A stretch of DNA of 64,000 bases, taken from the NCBI GenBank assembly GCA_000320605.2, contig KB445797.1, forward strand, positions 285,940-349,939, written 5' to 3'. Numbering within the stretch: position 1 is the first letter of the stretch; each line of letters begins with the position of its first letter. Origin of the DNA: Gelatoporia subvermispora B (taxonomy: Eukaryota; Basidiomycota; Agaricomycetes; Polyporales; Gelatoporiaceae). Below the pieces are notes generated by a model, which was given only the letters and a program-made list of their open reading frames with translations, searched no databases and was not told the origin of the DNA. Shown one piece after another: positions 11,760-23,776 of this stretch. The translations under genes were made by a program, and so were the position numbers.

Positions 11760-13622
11760 TGAAAAGGGTATATCTGCTGCTGCGGGCGTAGATAGCTCTA
11801 TAGCAAAGATGGAAGGTGAGGACTACCATCGCTACGTCGCGGATCACCTGATTACGTCAGCAAGTTCTAGCCTGAGAGACGAAACACTAAACGTCAGTCT
11901 GACTTCGAAATAATCTCCGCACCTCGATATTAACGGTCGCAAACCAACAGCCCTTCTCAACGCGTCCATCCTCGTATCCATCGGAACCTGCTTCGTACCT
12001 ACGTCCACGAGCCGCCTGTTTGTAGATTGCGAGATAGACTCCATAATGCCTCAACCTGTTCCAGAGGTGCAACATATCTGCTAATGAATGTGGATAAATG
12101 CTCAGTCGGGATTTTCTGTAGCGAGACAGGGTCTCGAATGCCGACCAGGTTGAGCCTGGAGTGAACGTCGAGCCGGAAGTCCCGACGCCCAATGACCAGA
12201 CAGTCTTGAAATCAGGTGCTAGTGAGTACCAAGAACTTCGAGCTGGCAGGTCACCAACAATCTCCTTCCCAGCAGATACCAACACGGATACCTTACTGGA
12301 GATCATCAGGCACCTTACTCGAGCCAACATAACACTGCAACAGCGTTTGCGCCGTTCGGAGTCGCGCAGGATGCAACTCGAACGTGATGTCGTCATCCTA
12401 CACATGTTGACATTCGTCTGGAAGGAATATGCTATGGACATAGAGGCCTATCTTGATGACCGTGACGCCCAGATTGACATGTGGCAGGACTGGGCGAAGA
12501 CAGCCGGTAGAGGTGTTGTCACTTTGGATGTGTAGCTCTGACATGATCTGATTTCAGTTCAGTTCGGATTTGCTTACCTGTGTCTGCCTCTGCAGTTGAT
12601 GTGCACTGTCATCAATATCATGCTCGTGCTTTCTGTTCGCATCCAGCTGTTGTGCTCTTGCTTTTCATATTACGGCATAATTTGACTCTTTCATGGTTAC
12701 AACACAGTGCATGTACAACGCTAGTCGACCCGTTCCGATATTGCTTTTCAAATTCCCTGCAGGGCTCCAGCACCCAGAGAGCAACAAGGTTCAAGTCGGT
12801 ACAAGGATGGATGTCCTCTCTAATCCCATGTCCTGAATTTTCGTCTGTGAATACCTCCAATCTTTCTTTTCCAGCGTAATGTCGAGTATCGAGGATGGAG
12901 AAGAGACTGTGGATCCCGGTACGATCACCTCCATTCGCTCAGCTGGCCGCAGGTTCAATCAGCTGATAGCGCATTTCGGGCGCTGCAATCAATAACAATC
13001 ACCTTGGGTTGTCGACAGAAGGTCACCTTCGCTGTCTCTCAAAGGTTGTTCTTGAGGATCCACGTACCGAACGCCTTCTTTGCCCCTCGGGACGAGGCGC
13101 AAGTTCGGATTGGATATTCTTCGGAGAATATGCGGAGAGCTAGATATTCTCCGTCAGGAACGGCGTGTACGAGGACTGAGTGACAACAGTATGAGGGCCG
13201 AACCGATGATCATGGGCAATGCCTGCGGAATACAGTCAGGACGACATATCTATGTCGATACCAACGAACCCACCTTCGCCCTCCGGGTTCCGGCCCTTAA
13301 ATACGTCCTCGCTCATCTCAATCGTCGCCTTCAAATACGTTAGCACCGGCGGTACAGGGAGCCTACTAATGGGCTCGGCTCTCCCCTATCGAGACTCAGC
13401 CCGCCTCCCGCCGCAATCTCCCTCACCGGGACGGTCTCGTGGACGCGGTCTCCGCCGTGCATCCGTGGCTTCGCCGACACGAGTCCGTCGTTCTCTCCGC
13501 CCTGCGCTTCTGGCAAATCCGGCTCTTGCCCGCCCTTGCAAACCCTCGGGACATCGAAGTCGTTCGTGCGGATGCCTCCGCCCCACGGCGTGCACCCGTC
13601 CACACGCGCGTCGGGCCCCAGG
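11760..13622. other. Spacer with no firmly supported gene
   Basis: One ORF (12161-12535, +) encodes a 124-aa helical, charged peptide with a possible coiled coil (RANITLQQRLRRSESRRMQ) and an acidic, Trp-containing end (MWQDWAKT). It starts without an ATG and could be a final exon, but I do not recognise a family. The GC-rich part at 13360-13622 is open in several frames on both strands and shows no domain I can name. Confidence 0.3.
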
Positions 13623-15086
13623 TCACACACCGCGAAGCCAGTAGCTCTTGGTCGAGATGGCCATACAGGTTACAGTCTCGATCCTGTCGCCAGTGAGAAT
13701 CCAGATCTTGATTCCCACGTTCCGCAGCAGCTCAATGGTAGACTTGACCTCGTCCTGTAGCTTGTCGTCCACACCAGTTAACCCGAGCAGTTCCAGGTCT
13801 CGTTCCAGAAGCGCAGCAACGACAGCTGCCATTGCCTCGTTTCTGCTTCGAGCTTGATGCTCGCCTGATGGTGCTCCTCCTTGAAGTGCGCGTACGCCTG
13901 CTCACTCAAGCGCCGGCGCGCGACGACGAGCGTGCGAAGGCCCTCGCGCGCCAGATTCGCACACACGTCTTCGAGCCAGTCGTTCCGCTGCACGAGCCGT
14001 GCCATGACGACGTCCGCGCCTTTCTGCAGGAAGGTGATCTCTTTCTGCAGGAAGGTGATCTCCCTGCTTTGCAGGTCGCGGACAATGATGCCCATGCGCT
14101 TCAACTCCGAGGTGAAGGGGAAGAGCTCGAGCACCTCGAACGCGATTGTGGTACCTGCGGGTGTCTGTAGCTTGATGCGGGTGCGGTCGCGGAAGGTGAG
14201 CGTCAGCCCAACAGATGATGTCCACTTGACAATCACGACTTCATCTGGGGAGGAGGCTTGGTACGTGACACTGCCGTCGTCATTGACTACCGGAGTGACC
14301 TACGGGATCAATGTTAGACCTAGTTCTTCAATTTGGGCAGCACAGATTTCACATTACAGCATAGTGCAAGACTGAGAACGACATCGTGCACACGAGATAA
14401 CATATCTCTCCGTCCTCTCGTGGTAAGCTGCACTCCGGTAGCTGTCGAGACACCTAGATTCCCTGGACAAGCCCCCGGAATCCATTGAGAGCGACCAGTG
14501 TGAATGATAGCGCAAAGGTGACGGCACAGAGAACCTACGCGGACAACAGTCTCGGCAAAGGCGCGGCCACTGAGTCGAACCTAGTCAATGGCCACCGCAC
14601 ACTGCATGAGAGACAACTCACCATAGATCTCCGCGTCAAGTTCCAGCAACTCCCGCTCACTTGCCAGTTTCTGGCACACAGGCACCGCGACTCGCGGCTT
14701 CCAGTCCGTCTCTCCGTCGGCACACGCTGGTTCTTCTCCAGGAGTACCAGGTCACCAACACGGAGTGCAGACGAGCGCACCGAGCACGTGTGCAGACCAG
14801 CGTCAGTCTCGCGACTCTCGCCCACTGGCGGCGCCTCGAGGATTAGATACCGCGCGAAGTTCGCCTCACGGTCGCGCTGATGGCGCTTGTAGTCGTCGTA
14901 TGCCTCCTTGCCCACTGGTACGCATAGCAAGAACGCGAGCAGCGCGATGTAAGTCACGATGAACCCTGCAGATACGGCGCATCGCTGCCACGTACCTATC
15001 TTGAGCGCGGGGATGACACCAGCGGTTGACTTGAGCCCAAAGACCAAGAGTTGTGCGTCAACCCGCATCTCGCAAAGCTCAAGCAC
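13623..15086 (-). pseudogene. Neo1/ATP9-type P4-ATPase (phospholipid flippase) remnant
   Basis: P4-ATPases of the Neo1 class flip aminophospholipids in Golgi/endosome membranes. Reading right to left, 15000-14535 holds a membrane segment, KEAYDDYKRHQRDREANFARYL, and the actuator-region stretch RVGDLVLLEKNQRVP. After a spacer at 14535-14240, segment 14236-13623 holds [61 protein letters not shown] and [13 protein letters not shown]. The middle of the protein, including the phosphorylated-Asp DKTGT motif, is absent. A short tandem duplication near 14030-14065 repeats EITFLQK, and a frameshift near 13830 separates the two last blocks. It is broken beyond function. A second, opposite-strand copy lies at 18520-18975. 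Confidence 0.9.
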
Positions 15087-17154
15087 TGTCGTGTCGACGT
15101 CTTAGTCCAACGCAGTACTCCTGAGCAACGATCCCCAGTGAACGACAGCCTGCTTGCCCGAGCAACAAGATCACTAACGGGGTGCTAGTTCACGTACCCT
15201 TTCGTAGTCCAAGGAATGTATGGCTTGATGAACTCCGCGTACATCCTATCTCGAAGATGCACCGCGCCACTGGGAAGTGGGAACACAGGGATCCCGCACA
15301 AGGGTTTATGGTCTCTCTGCGTCGGAGAATCGACGTACCCAGTCAGTCAGCTTGAGTCCGAGGGTCTGAAGCTCTCTAACATCGAGAAGATCTGCACTGG
15401 ATACATCAGACATGGGTGATCTGGAGAAGTTCAGAGAGGCGTTTTCACAGTCCGGAGATAGACTGGCGCTCACCTCCATCATGATGCTTCATGCCATCCG
15501 AGAGGCTCGCAACCATCGCGGGGACAGAATATACCCAGAGCGAGCACTTGACAAGCACGTAGACATGTATTCTGCTGAGTCAGTGCCAGTGCCATTTTGT
15601 TCGTATACAGAGCTCCAGAATTTCTGTCAGTAGTTTCGAGCGCACAGTAGAGTCTAGCGTAAACGCCACAGGTTACAACCATGGCGAACAAATATTTGGT
15701 AGCTCCGGTTATTATTTATTGTGCTTACGGCATCGCCTTTCTCGAGTAGCGCGAGTCGCTCTTCGGTTCTCGTATATCGTATGCTATGCTACTCCTCCAG
15801 CCATGTCTCTAGCCCGGTTGTCACTTCAATAGATCAGACTATCTCTTGGGTGATGTCGCTGGTCGCTATCCCATGGTATTCACCTGCCACAATGTTCAAC
15901 TGCCAAGCCTCATGGTGTGGGTCCACTCTGTTCTCCTGGCAACATACCTCAGTCCACTGATCTCCGTATATCGTAGTACCTTTATGTCGCCTTCCTCGTT
16001 ACGCTTCGGCGTTCGACATCAGTTCCTGCCCGCTCATTAAGCTCCCGTACTCTGTCCTCTGACTGGCATTAACTGGCGTTTTGCAACCTGGCAGCTTGTG
16101 CCGCCGGTGACTTATGTCGCACTCTCGGCTGAGACCCAAGTCGGACGATAACGCCAGGTGCGTTTCTGCATAGGGTGATGGACATCCTGACCCCTCGTCC
16201 CCGCCCATGGACTTTGCCCAGCACTTCGAGAGCCTGCGCTTCGACTCGCCCAACTACCCCGTGATGGGCCTCCCCCAATGGACCGCCCGTCCCTGCTGAT
16301 GCAGAAGCCCCCCTCGCCGCCGCAACCTATGATTCCTGACTCAACGACGAGCCCAGCGCCGAGCACGCCCCCGATCACCAATGCACCTGAACACCAATGC
16401 ATCTGATGGCAACGGTGACATGCTGAACTGAACTGGGGCCCGACTGCACATTGTCCCTGCAACTTGTGAACGGCAAAGGGACAGACCAGCCCATGTGGAC
16501 CAGATCTTGGAATGTGGATCTGCCTGCAGAAGAGTGACTGTTTGATCAGGTGTGCACACATCTTCACGAGTCAGTAGCTTATTTTAGTTCCAGTTGCAGG
16601 TCAGATCATGGAGAGTGTGTAGCCCCGCTTACTTTGCACTCTTCCTCGCTGAGCCCCCGGTGAAATGAATGTCATTGGGGACCTTTGAAGGGCTCCAGCA
16701 GATCCTCCGCGACGCCACTGGGCACATCCACCGCGTGGTCCACCCTAGAGTAAGTGTACTTCCAATCGCTCGCCCAGAATCACATCCTCACGTCTGACTG
16801 GTCCATGGCCGGCCCCTTTGAATATACGAATGTGTCAGCCAATGGAAGGAGTCACGCTTGAATTACAACGATTCTCACACCGGTCAACTCGTTCTGGAGA
16901 CACAAACAGTGTCGTCTAGAATGCGTTCATCGAAACGCTACTCATCCTGGACGCTGGATGAAATATTGTCCTCATTGAGTTCATCCTCGAAGAGCTCAAG
17001 GCGAAGCCCAACCATGGACCTACAGGGAGGACGCAGGCATCGGGGCCTGCTCGTAGTGCTGAGCCTGCAGCAAGTTGCTTCAGGGCACTCTCGGGCGCTT
17101 TGACGGTGCGCCAGACATCCCGCGGCACAGTCTTCGCCTGCGCAAACAGTCACG
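15087..17154. other. Spacer, no supported gene
   Basis: The stretch contains short ORFs (for example 15412-15633 +, and 16199-16290 + beginning MDFAQHFESLRFDSPNY), but none shows a domain or a believable exon structure. It looks like degraded sequence between gene fragments. Confidence 0.35.
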
Positions 17155-17370
17155 CAAGCAAGATTGATATGTGGCTCGTCCAGGTCGGCACGAATGGCAC
17201 GCTCAAGTACAGCCTGCCCTACGCCATGGTGCAGGCTGGCGATACGATCGCCTAACAATCGTGCGTGCGCGCCCGCTCGCCGAATTGTGGTAATCCTGAG
17301 ACATCGTGCACCCACCATGGCGAAGAACCACATGGTGACGCAGTCGACGTTCGCGAGCCCGTGCCAGAAC
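17155..17370 (+). pseudogene. Cupredoxin-like extracellular protein fragment
   Basis: Two short blocks in different frames resemble the fungal cupredoxin-fold, serine-rich secreted proteins: VQVGTNGTLKYSLPYAMVQ followed by AGDTI (about 17180-17253), and KNHMVTQSTFASPC (about 17325-17365). In the family these are consecutive, the second including a copper-site-like His in the NHTVTQ motif, here NHMVTQ. The frame breaks between them, and no signal peptide or C-terminus is visible. About 70 aa survive. Confidence 0.6.
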
Positions 17371-17538
17371 CTAGCCAGAACTTGGGTGTACGCGGTGGGT
17401 CATGATCGCTGAAACGCGCCGTGGTCATCGACCGACGGCGCGTCCGTGCCGCCGGCGCTTGACTCTATCGACTGCGACCACGACGACTAACGTCCATGCC
17501 CCCGTCTCACAGCAAGGCACAACATACAACACTACATC

Positions 17539-17911
17539 ATGACACTTCCCAATCACCAACCCAGTCAGTAGCGACGACAGCATCTGTCAATTCTCTTGGC
17601 TGACAATCTCCAAGCCTGGCGCAGCAAGCTCGACGACTTGCTGCAGCTCGAAGGCGAAACGGTGCTAATGCGCTGGGAGTGTGTGAGGTCCGGTACCTCA
17701 GAGAGGCCGAAATGGACGATCAGCATCTATAGTAAGTCAATCATATCCAGTGCTATCTGTTTCTGAATCTTGCTTAGTGTGCGGGTGCAAACTGGCATCC
17801 GCAGTCGGCTGCGAGAGGGAGGCGACCGAGGAATGTGCGGCCAAACAGGCTTATGCTCGCCTCATTGGTGACATCTCCGCCCCAGGATACGCTGAAGAGG
17901 ATGGATATTAG
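17539..17911 (+). CDS. Small double-stranded-RNA-binding motif protein (91 aa)
   Basis: Three exons (17539-17563, 17615-17731, 17778-17911) separated by 51-nt and 46-nt introns with normal GT-AG ends give one open frame of 91 aa, starting MTLPNHQPTWRSKLDDLLQ and stopping at TAG 17909-17911. The pattern fits a single dsRBM: an N-terminal helix (WRSKLDDLLQ), three strands (VLMRWECVRSG, PKWTISIYM, CKLASAVGCE) and a C-terminal helix rich in Ala/Lys/Glu (EATEECAAKQAYARLIGD) that carries the usual 'K..AE..AA..A...L' spacing. It lies amid gene remnants yet has no stop or frameshift. Partner and role are unknown. It was found only by splicing, because each exon is short. Confidence 0.72.
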
Positions 17912-18519
17912 TGCAGGGTGGCTTCATATGAACGGGCTCGTGGAATTTGAATGGATCATGGTTACAATTGCATTTTGCCTTTCTGTCAGGGCGGAGGGAT
18001 CTCGCGCAGCGCGAGACGAGTAGGCACCGCATCAATTATATGAGAAGAGCCTTACACGCGCCGGAAGCGAACTATCCTCTAAACCCAGAGGTACCTGATC
18101 GCTCGCTAAGTTGTCGATCGAGCCCGCCGATCAGCGTCATAGGAGGAAGCGCCCATGACGCGCCGGATGCCGGACTCGCAGGACCCTGCGGTCCGCAGCC
18201 AGCTGGCATGTCTCATCCAACAGCATTTCTCGGTGCAGGCAGACTGTCAGCCCCTGGATGGCCCTGGATCGTTCTCCTCCCTGCTGCTTTTAACGGTGCG
18301 TACTTGCTCGAGCGCGCAGGAACCGCGGGTTAGGCTCGTTCCCAGCCGTTTAGGCGTTCGAACTCCGAAGCGCGAGGCCTCGAGGACGTGTCATTCCCGT
18401 TCAGACTCCGCCCTCCAAAAACGGGGGGATCGACACCTGGATCTGTGGCTGCGAAGGGAACAAACCCTAACGAAGCGTTCTCTCAACTGGCCACGAGTCT
18501 GACTGCGGGCCGACTGCGA

Positions 18520-18975
18520 GACGTCCGCAAACAAAAGTCAATGCGTTCACGTTCCTCCCTATTGTGTTTAATGAGCAGTTCAAGTTCTTCTTCGACCTCT
18601 ACTTCCTTCTCGTCTCCCAGCTCGTCCCCACACTCAGGATAGGTACGTGGCAGCGATGCGCCGTATCACGTCTGCTGACGCATAAGGCAGGGTTCATCTA
18701 ACTTACATCGTGCCGCTCGCGTTCGTGCTATGCGTAACAATGGACAAGGACGACGACTACAAGCGCCATCAGCGTGACCGTGAGGCGAACTTCGCGCGGT
18801 ATCTCATCTTCGAGGCGCCACTGGTGGTCGAGAGTCACGAGGGCCCGCACACGTGGTCGGTGCGCTCGGCTGCACAGCTGTCGTTGCTACGCTTCTGGAA
18901 CGAGATCTGGAACTGCTCGGGTTGACTGGTGTGGACGACAAGCTACAGGACGAGGTCAAGTCTACCATTGAGCTG
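18520..18975 (+). pseudogene. Second Neo1-type P4-ATPase remnant, internally deleted
   Basis: It begins around the first membrane region ([21 protein letters not shown] by frame, about 18545-18630), then an intron, [34 protein letters not shown] and HTWSVRS. It then jumps directly to the late-domain stretch ([26 protein letters not shown]) ending at about 18973. The whole catalytic middle is missing; the junction lies in GCAGCTG-like sequence near 18865. It is very similar at DNA level to the 13623-15086 remnant, including the shared intron start GTACGTGGCAGCGATGCGCC, but in the opposite orientation. Immediately right of the break an unrelated gene piece starts on the other strand. Confidence 0.88.
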
Positions 18976-19171
18976 CGTTCAGCGGGTCATTCCCCGGCCG
19001 AAACGCGTTGAACAACCGGTGGAACGCGCCTCCGCGCAGGTAGCCCACGTCCCCAATCTGCGCCTCCCCGAACCGCGTAGGCTCTGGCTCCCACAGCGGG
19101 TGACCGTGGCCCAGCGGGAAGAGCTGTTCAGCATAGATCTTGTATGTGTGGAGGTCGCCCGCATACGCCAT
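18976..19171 (-). pseudogene. 5' piece of an agaricomycete orphan family (PLW/IGDVGY motif)
   Basis: An ATG at 19171 opens about 65 aa containing YAEQLFPLGHGHPLWEPEP, AQIGDVGYL and FHRLFNAFRP. I recognise this as the conserved start of an abundant agaricomycete protein family of unknown function. Usually several hundred residues follow. Here the sequence runs straight into the flippase remnant at about 18975, so the gene is truncated. Confidence 0.65.
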
Positions 19172-19620
19172 AACGAGCGCAAGAGAGTGCGGGCTAATTT
19201 CTTCAGGTGATCTCGCGGAAGACGTGCGGAGTGATCGAAGACCGAAAGCTAGTCTCGTATAAGAGGCGCGTCATACCCACACTAGAATGGTGGGAGGATG
19301 CGAAATGACATCCCGTTGTACATCAGGCGGCGCCATAGCACTGCCATACGGTGCCGACCGAGGAAGGTGCGTAGGGGGTCCACCTAATAGCCTCCACACT
19401 ACTGCGCCGCCGACTGCCCTGCAGAATATGTCATAAGTTGGTCTGGCGTCCATGCTATACTCAAGACTGTACACAGCTCGTCCGTAAACGCCACGACATA
19501 TAGCTGCTAGCATGACACGTACCCGCCACGAAGCACATACAGTCCACGAACAGACACGTCCCGGGGGCGGTAACACCGCATATATGCAGTGAAGAGCAGA
19601 GTTTCCCGCATTAGACTTCG
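19172..19620. other. Spacer, no supported gene
   Basis: I see no recognisable coding region. A minus-strand ORF at 19271-19639 has no identifiable domain. Confidence 0.35.
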
Positions 19621-19814
19621 AGTACTGCCACGACGGCACGCGTGTCCATCATGACATGTTCAGCACCGAGCGAGGAAGTGAAGGACTTGAATCCAGAGCA
19701 CAGAGACCTGGATCCGGATATCCAGTACTGCCACGACGACACGCATGCCTATCGTGGCACGTTCAGCGCCGAGTGGGAAGCGAAGGACTTGAGTCGAGAG
19801 CACAGAGACCTGGA
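19621..19814 (+). repeat. Two-copy tandem repeat, period about 103 bp
   Basis: The segment 19621-19711 (starting AGTACTGCCACGACGG) recurs at 19724-19814 with roughly 85-90% identity, ending in GAGCACAGAGACCTGGA in both. The copies are separated by 12 bases. A frame is open through both (19642-19869), but the composition is low-complexity and I see no domain. Confidence 0.75.
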
Positions 19815-20547
19815 GCTACACAGTGACAGCCATCCGGGACACCAGGGTGTACTACCTAGAAAGTGCTAGTGGTTTAGATGCGCAGGGCATAGAGATGAGG
19901 ATATAATGCATTGCAGTTACGACGTAGGTAGCAGACAAGGACAACTGTGGGTCGCAACTCGCAAGTAGCAAGCGTCACTGCCACAGCCAAATTCCTACAA
20001 GCCGGACGCGCGTCGATCAGTCCCACTCATCCGGCGCAACATTTGAAGTCGCTCATTCACAGGTCATACTGTTCACTGAATGCGCTGTTGTATTCTGTAC
20101 TCTGGTGATGGGGAAATAACAGGTCATACGCTAACGACTAACGACGAAAATCGAAGGCCTGGAAATGGAAGGCAGCGACTTGGGACTAAGGGACTGGGGA
20201 TAGAGGGTACGACGATACTCCTCGCAAATGGGTGGGTAATGGTGGTGAAGATACATGATACACAGAGTACCGAAGGCCACCGTGCGCGGCAACGGAGAGC
20301 ACATCAATCCTAAGTGACAGTCGGACAACACTAAGGGCATGACATAGAACCAGGCCAAATCCCGCGGTTACACCTCCCTATAGATAATATCCGATAGCAA
20401 TACATATAAAACGATCACAATATATCTATACATATCCCTACCCAGGAACCCGACTCCTCACTTAGCCAAGTGCCAAAGAGACGGCGGTCCCGACATCACT
20501 GGAAACATACGAATCTTGCGAGTTAAAGATAAGTCAATGCACGTAAC
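19815..20547. other. Spacer, no supported gene
   Basis: No gene, RNA gene or repeat that I can support. It includes the presumed 3' flank of the minus-strand gene ending at 20548. Confidence 0.35.
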
Positions 20548-22638
20548 CTAGTGGGAACATCCAGATGCACCCTGGAGAAAGCCAAGTGCATGAGAGTAAG
20601 CCCTGCGAAGCGTGCGGAAGTGCTGCACGAAGCAGGCTTCCACCACTTGCGGGTTCTTACATTCATACTCAGACCTGGCGATGAAACTAGCGACAAAAAT
20701 CCTGGCGACAGATCTGTTCCAGGGAGTCTCCGGCGGAGCTCTGAAATCAGGGCGGAAGTCAATCTCGGAGCAACACTCCCGCCCGAGTGAAGGATCAAAG
20801 AATCTAAGCTCGTGGATGTCGGGGAAGCGCGCTCGGTCGAAGCTTGCATCTACGACCTCGCAACCTAGAAGGCGAGTAGTATGAACCTTGACTCGACGCT
20901 AAGACAAAGCATCAGCGCGCGATCGAATGAAATGCAGAGGTCTGCTACATACGCGCAACAGGTCGCGTGCCCTGTCCCATGGGATTGCGGTAGCGGCATC
21001 CGAGGATCCATCGACACCTTCGGGAGTCCTCCGCCCTGACGCCCCAGAAGCTGCTACATTGGTATTGATGAAGCCTGCTTGTGAATGAGCATCTTCCAGG
21101 CGACTCTCCGTCGAGGCGTTCGAAGCTGTCTCGTCATCGGAATGGTGTGAAACGGAGCGGGAGCGATTCATTGCAGCATGTGGAGCATCGACCTCATTGA
21201 GTAATCGCGAGGCCGCCTGCATTGAATTGGCCAAGGAGATGATGTTGCGGTTCAGTTCAGCGATGTCAGTGTGGGATACAGGTATGAACTATCAACGGAG
21301 CATCGATCAGGACTCATCTCGGCAAAATAAAATGTATCCAAGCTTACTTCGCGTTGCCTGGTGTTCCCACGGCGTGGCCTGAAACTCGAGGATGACATCG
21401 GAGGCGAGTCAGAGTCGGAGAGAGATGATATGTCGGCGTCAGAGGAATGATCTGAATCCGGGTCAGCTAACAATCCGCCGTTAGCCGCAGATTGCTCTGC
21501 CGGGTACTCCTCTATCCCAGGTAGTCGGACCAGAGCTTCTTCTGCACCATGACTAGAGCCAACTTGTACTTCTCCTATTGTCGCCGGTCGCTGTGATACG
21601 GTACCTTCCGGAATCAGTGCCGATTGCCCTTCTGTCGGCGTTGTAGCCCTCTGAGTCGTAGAATCTAGTACTGCCGGGGCTTGTGGCAGAGACTTAGACG
21701 CCAGGGTTTGTGCGGCCAGGAGTTCCTCTGAATTCCCCGGCTCAGTCGTGCAACGAACAGGGGCAGTAGGAAAGCGCTGGTATGAGGTATCAGAGATTGG
21801 TCGCATGGATGATGATGGAGCAATGAACTCACTGAGACCCCCTCCACTCCGGACGAGGAATCAGAGCCTGAATAATCTATATTCCAACTTTGTGTGGGGT
21901 CGCAAAAAATGAACTGTAGACCTTGACTACCGTATCCCTCAATACCCTCCATCACGCTGGGTGCATCTTCTGACAGTCCAGATCTGGGAACAGTTTAGAC
22001 GCGGCAAAAATGTTCAATTTTACTAGGACACTTACTGATACCCAGATTGTAGTTGCCTCTCGATCTCCTGCGAGGACCATCCTACAGACATCTGAGAGGC
22101 ATAGCTTGCATCGCTCTGGAGATCGAGAATTCATATCAAACACTTGAAAGTGAGAAACATGAGCTTTTACCGTATGACCATCGAGAATACCGGACGAAGT
22201 CGGACTCAAGCGCGAGTCTGGTGCTCCTGTACAGCAATTAGTCATTGAGATGGTCATAGAAGACAAGACTGAACATCTCCACCATCAGACATGCTGTTCC
22301 CTAACACCCTACCATCGATCTTAATTGCTTGCGGGCCGATCAGCAACTCATCATCTGTGACCAAAGCACGGCCGGTCGGAATAAAGTCAATGACAGGAAT
22401 CGATTGCATTGTACGTACTTGGCTCATAACTTGTGGTGCCGGGCAATCCGGATTCTGCCACGTCTGAACTCGAGCAAACGCCACGTCGACGCCGAAGAGG
22501 GATCTTTGAGCGTAGGACTTCAGCTACATGACTCTCTCGACTGTTTTGTCGTGAAGTGGTATCTCGGGCCTGCCGAGCGGAGTCATGGGGCAATTTGTGG
22601 AGCGCATCTGACTTGTGGCGCGAGTCGTCGACAACCAT
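20548..22638 (-). CDS. Orphan multi-exon protein, DFRPDF/PWN family member B
   Basis: The function is unknown. Exons read from right to left: an Arg-rich start near 22638 (MVVDDSRHKSDALHK), then pieces around 22250-21960, a Ser/Asp/Glu-rich disordered exon at about 21800-21355 (SSDADISSLSDSDSPP), an exon at 21234-20905 (SRSVSHHSDDETASNAS), and a C-terminal exon at about 20870-20548 ending at a TAG. The last exon has RFPDIHELRFFDPS, ECCSEIDFRPDF, PETPWNRSVARIFVASF and FVQHFRTLRRAY, very like member C (39347) and more distantly A and D. It lacks the DGMSSDE block seen in A, so it is either a shorter family form or truncated. I see no frame break in the last two exons. Confidence 0.55.
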
Positions 22639-22689
22639 GATGGATAAACCAAAGACTTGAGTGCGGTGTAGCTAGCACAACACTGGTGC

Positions 22690-22705
22690 TATATATATAT
22701 ATATA
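22690..22705. repeat. (TA)8 microsatellite
   Basis: An uninterrupted run of alternating T and A, 16 bases, just upstream of the minus-strand gene whose start is near 22638. It may be part of its promoter. Confidence 0.85.
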
Positions 22706-23776
22706 CTGAAGCTGCACCGTCACAGAGCAATATTCTGAGAAATGTACACGGAAACAGGTATTCCAGAACCCCGAGACTCCCGCTAGCTATGGCATACCAG
22801 CACGCCGGGCTCATTGTGCACAGGTGCGCCGATAGGATCTCGAAGATCGAAATGATGGCGGGAGGAACACGATGCGGATTTCATTCATAGAACCATGGCC
22901 AGGACACGATCTTACTGGCAGGACGGTTGCGCGTCAAAGAGAACGCATTGCCGATCAGGCGCCTGCGCCCGGTGAGTGCCAGATAGCATTGGTTCCTTTT
23001 CCTTTGTATTCTTGTCATTTAGTCGGGTCGTCGACATCTCGCCTTCTGCTCCATGAACTCTTCACGTTGTCCTCATGGCTCATGAGCCGAAGGGCCCGAA
23101 TTTTGCTATCTTTCTCGGAACTTCCAAGACTCGCAGATGCGACCTAACTCCCGAGGCTATGCCTCTAAACTCATTGCTTCCAGGCGCCTCTAGAGAAACT
23201 CTGTGACATACATGTTTTCCGTGTTCGGACTCGTGCACCGATTCCCCTCGTGCTAAAACACTCGCTACCTCCGAACCAGTGTAGTCCTCGGCCCTCGGCG
23301 CATTGTTTGTCCTCTGGACGCCTCATTGTCTCCAGGCGCATGTCCCTTACATCGTGGCAGTCAGTGGACGTCCGTGCAGGGGAGGGGGGGCGCCGTAATT
23401 GCAGAGACAAGATCCATGCCGGTAAGGAGGTCCAGGATGCGATGGTTGGATCATCGGACTCGCTCATCATGCAAGGACGTTGCATGTCGCCGTTGGCGGA
23501 GATGTTCGCCTTTGTTTTTTGTCTGAGGCTAACCCCCTTCTTCACATTCCCCTGACCGCTTCTGGTTTAACGCGTGAACGTGTTGGAGGGCACATAGACT
23601 CGCGCTTCTGCAGTAACTCCGTAGTGATGCGCGTTTTCCACAAGCCCTGCGCATGGACTGGGATCGAGATAGAATCTCGAAGCACCCGGAAGGATGCCCG
23701 TGCTCGTGCAGTCGGTGCTTTCTTGTGAGTCCCGAGGGCCGAGACCCAAATACTATTGTTACCGAACATCCTCCTT
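22706..23776. other. Spacer before the sulfate permease remnant
   Basis: Several ORFs exist on both strands, none with recognisable motifs. The expected N-terminal part of a SulP transporter is not found here: the family's approach sequence to the first membrane helix is replaced by unrelated sequence up to about 23785. Confidence 0.35.
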
